64,000 nucleotides of DNA from positions 2,790,001-2,854,000 of the forward strand of contig JANFAH010000002.1 of assembly GCA_024663395.1 (NCBI GenBank). The letters run 5' to 3'. This DNA is from Pisolithus tinctorius (Eukaryota > Basidiomycota > Agaricomycetes > Boletales > Pisolithaceae). The notes beneath the pieces are model-generated. The model was not told where the DNA came from, ran no database searches, and worked only from the letters and a program-made list of their open reading frames with translations. A program made the translations under genes and the position numbers. Every line of letters begins with the position of its first letter. Position 1 is the first letter of the stretch. This document shows, in pieces, positions 61,460-64,000 of the stretch.

Positions 61460-62878
61460 CTAGGGATACGTGACATAGGGGATGATTTTGGTCAAACAGT
61501 GAAAAGCAGCTTTGAGGAAACCGGCGTGCCAATCCAACGGCCCCCACTTTCGAGGCACGCTTCCTCGGTGGCCCAGTTCACTGCACTCCTTGACGTACAA
61601 GGCGGACAAGGGAAACCGTCACAAAGTGTTGTTGACCTGACCCGGACAATTAAAAAGACATCTGCATACCCATACACCGGTGGCGCGTTCGGCGACATAT
61701 GGAAGTGTTACTGGTTCAGGGACCCCGAAGATGATGGCCCAGAGCTGGTATGTGTACTCCATTATTTAATCGATGCACCATCCAACACCGCCAAGGTTGC
61801 TGTGAAGGCGATGAGAACCAATATCATGAGTGATAAGGGGAAGGAGAAAAAAGTACGAGTATATCTGGTCCAGATTCTTTCCTAGGTCCTCACGCTCATC
61901 CATACAGCGCTTTCATCGGGAACTAGGGGTGTGGAAGCGGTTGGATCACAAAAACATCACGCCACTGTATGGAATAGCCTTTGGCTTCGGGTTTTACCCA
62001 GCAATGGTATGCCCATGGGCACCCAATGGCGCACTTAGTCAATACTTGCAACTACACCACTCAACACTTTCTTTAGCTGAAATGTTCCAGATCGTAGGTT
62101 AAGCTCTCTGTCCTGTTGCATACAGCTGACCTGTCGTCGACTAAGCTTGACGACGTGGCGAGCGGATTACAGTATTGTATGTACCTTCATTCAAGATATT
62201 AGAGCGATCATTCATTACTCTCTGGCAGTACACAACAATCACGTTACCCACGGTGATCTGACTGGGGTAATGTTCCTGTCTTCACTGTTGCCACGAAGCT
62301 GAATACTCTTCTCCGCAGAACAATATTCTGATGTTTGGTGATGGCAGAGCCCTTCTTACTGATTTCGGCATGTCCACAGCTCTCAAGGAATTGTGGGGTT
62401 CCGATTATTTCACCGAGTCTGCCCGAGGGACTCTCCGGTGGGCTGCGCCTGAACTTTTCCAATGTGACGAAGAAAGTGGGGTGACGGGATTTGCGGAACC
62501 GCCATGTGACGTATACTCGTTTGGCAGCATCATTCTCCAGGTTCGTCGTTGCCTCGTTTGTCTAACTCCCAAGCCCACTGACATTTGTCGACCTAGGTGT
62601 TATCAGGCAAAGTTCCATACTTCTATTTAAACTCTGACACGCAGGTGGTCGGAATGGTGGTCAGAGGGATCCGGCCAGAGCGCCCCCGGAAACCAAGGAT
62701 CGACGACGAACAGTGGGACATCATTCAGTGGTGTTGGACACTAGACGCAACTCAGCGACCGGAAATTGGAGAGGTCGCTGACGCGCTGAACTCGCTAAGA
62801 CTACAGAAACTAACCGCTGTCGATGGCGACCTAGACATCGTCAGTGAGGGTTCTGACCAACACGGCCATCTGCCATAA
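61460..62878 (+). CDS. TKL-type protein kinase, intact copy
   Basis: Exons join in frame by clear splice sites: TGGAFGDIWKC (glycine loop), VAVKAMR (lysine), FHRELGVWKRLDHKNITPLYG (helix C Glu), LDDVASGLQY then LHNNHVTHGDLTG, NNILMFGD, LLTDFGMS, LRWAAPELF, CDVYSFGSIILQ, VLSGKVPYFY, QWDIIQWCW, QRPEIGEV, stop at 62,876-62,878. The catalytic loop is HGD rather than HRD, as usual in this expanded mushroom family; Lys, Glu, catalytic Asp and DFG are all present, so it should be active on Ser/Thr or Tyr. The N-terminal start is unresolved; coding is clear from about 61,460. Acts in the cytosol by family; substrate unknown. Confidence 0.75.
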
Positions 62879-63319
62879 ATGACGTCGAGTGAATGAACCT
62901 GACACGTGTACATATATGCCTACGCACTTTTTCACGTCTGGGGGAAATGCGGATTTCCCCTTCGTTTCTACACACCATACAGGGGATGGTCCCTGGTGGG
63001 TCTGATATTTACTGTATTCATCCGATGGTCATCATAGCTACCTTGGCTTTGCATGGAATTGGATTGAATTCTTGACAGATTGAATTTAGTTTTGGCTCTG
63101 CAGAATCACCGTATATATGTGGGGCTGGAGGTGGACAAGGTGCCTTGACTCGGTCAGGATGTATTTTTCATGTCCGTGGGAATCTCGGTGCACCAAGAAG
63201 TGCATGGAGGGACCCGCAGGGGGGACATCTATGCCCACTAAGTACGAAAGCAATTCCACCAAAACTCAATACGAGGGTGGTTCTGGCACTTCAGTGGGCG
63301 AGCCATTCCAAAGCCTGAA
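62879..63319. other. spacer between duplication edge and COX11
   Basis: Duplication similarity ends near 62,910. The rest shows no gene; it would hold the convergent 3' ends of the kinase and COX11 transcripts. Confidence 0.4.
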
Positions 63320-64000
63320 TCAACTGTTGGCTTTGCTTCCTTCAACCTTCTTCGTTTCAGCCCGTGGACTGTGCTCGTATCCCTCGAACCCGAGTGATCT
63401 TTGAACAACGTCTTCCTCTGCATCCGGTTCAAGATGACCCTGTGCATTACGCCGCGCTCTGTGGAGGGGTTAAGGGAAAATCGGGGAGAAGTAATACAAC
63501 AAATATACTAGGCACTCACTTGAAGAACGTGTAGCTCAATACGACATCGTTAACGCCTCTACACGAGGGATCGTCGAGGATGTCTTTATCTATGAAGAAA
63601 AGCAGAGGCATATCTACCTCCTCTCCAGCGAGGAGTTTCTGCTCTTCAAAACAAAAGCATTCGACTTTTGAAAAATATGGCGCGACCTATCGGAAATCGA
63701 TCGAACCCTTGGCTCTTGGGGAGCAAGTTATCGTCTACTCACGCGATCAGGAGTTACGTTATACGTTGCAATGCCGATGATGTCCTTCTTGCTCTCATTC
63801 CTCGCCTTGTAAAATGCAAGGCTGGATTCTCCGGGGAGTACCTCGACGTACTTTTGCTGTGGGAAGAACTTCCAAGGTAACGCTTCCGCACGGTCTGCGT
63901 TGAAGTGGACGCGAATACGGCGCGCATCTGTATCCGGCGTCAATCGAGATGGATCGAAGCGACCGGAGGAGGTGGATACGACAGAAGGGGTGCCAGCAAA
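63320..64000 (-). CDS. COX11: cytochrome c oxidase copper chaperone COX11 (5' partial)
   Basis: Minus strand; exons from beyond 64,000 to 63,743, then 63,686-63,520 and 63,458-63,320. COX11 is an inner-membrane mitochondrial protein that delivers copper to the CuB site of Cox1. Seen: RIRVHFNADRAEALPWKF, PGESSLAFYKARN, IGIATYNVTPDR, then VAPYFSKVECFCFEEQ with the copper-binding CFC pair, and EEVDMPLLFFIDKD, LSYTFFK. The short last exon adds a tail with GFEGYEH, as in other fungal COX11. The signal and membrane segment lie outside the window. Reading is intact throughout. Confidence 0.9.

Larger units (their letters stand above)
48454..62910 (+). repeat. right copy of ~14.5-kb segmental duplication
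   Basis: Direct-orientation partner of 16,067-30,905, with gene order preserved. Here RMI1 is broken and the TKL kinase is intact, the reverse of the left copy. The small gene is offset by 31,998 bases from its left partner. Confidence 0.85.

Overview
The window is fungal nuclear DNA. Genes carry many short introns (about 40-60 nt) with GTRNGT-type donors, and the families present (KDZ transposase with a TET/JBP-type dioxygenase, expanded UPF1-like helicases, HGD-type TKL kinases, an RMI1 with an OB-fold, fungal COX11) point to a mushroom-forming basidiomycete (Agaricomycetes). No rRNA, tRNA or CRISPR array was recognised. All gene models were spliced by eye, so exon borders are predictions.

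Left part, 1-8,000: a KDZ-type DNA transposon cargo on the minus strand. It holds an HMG-box-like companion gene (cut by the window start), the KDZ transposase, and a TET/JBP-like 2OG-Fe(II) dioxygenase whose HxD...H...R residues are present. Behind it lie short direct repeats that include telomere-like TTAGGG pairs.

8,000-16,000: accessory DNA rich in minisatellites. A roughly 77-bp array (about 9,050-10,510), in which each unit contains what looks like a complete micro-intron, leads into an unusual gene (10,791-12,378). That gene's product starts with a near-perfect mimic of the histone H3 tail, followed by a PHD-like zinc cluster, a possible caspase/CHAT-like segment and a zinc ribbon. A 45-bp array (12,730-14,560) follows, then a decayed coding sequence on the minus strand.

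16,067-62,900: a rearranged amplification. A segment of about 14.8 kb (RMI1, helicase, spacer, small NTF2-like gene, MAPK-like pseudokinase, TKL kinase) occurs twice in direct orientation about 32 kb apart (about 16,067-30,905 and 48,454-62,910). The two copies have decayed in a complementary way: RMI1 is intact on the left and broken on the right, while the TKL kinase is broken on the left and intact on the right. Between them lie two inverted copies of the small-gene block, one broken helicase, two further helicases with open bodies and a retroelement remnant. In total there are five helicase copies (four open from the exonuclease-like region to the C-terminus) and four open copies of the small gene.

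62,900-64,000: return to ordinary sequence with the 3' part of COX11 on the minus strand.
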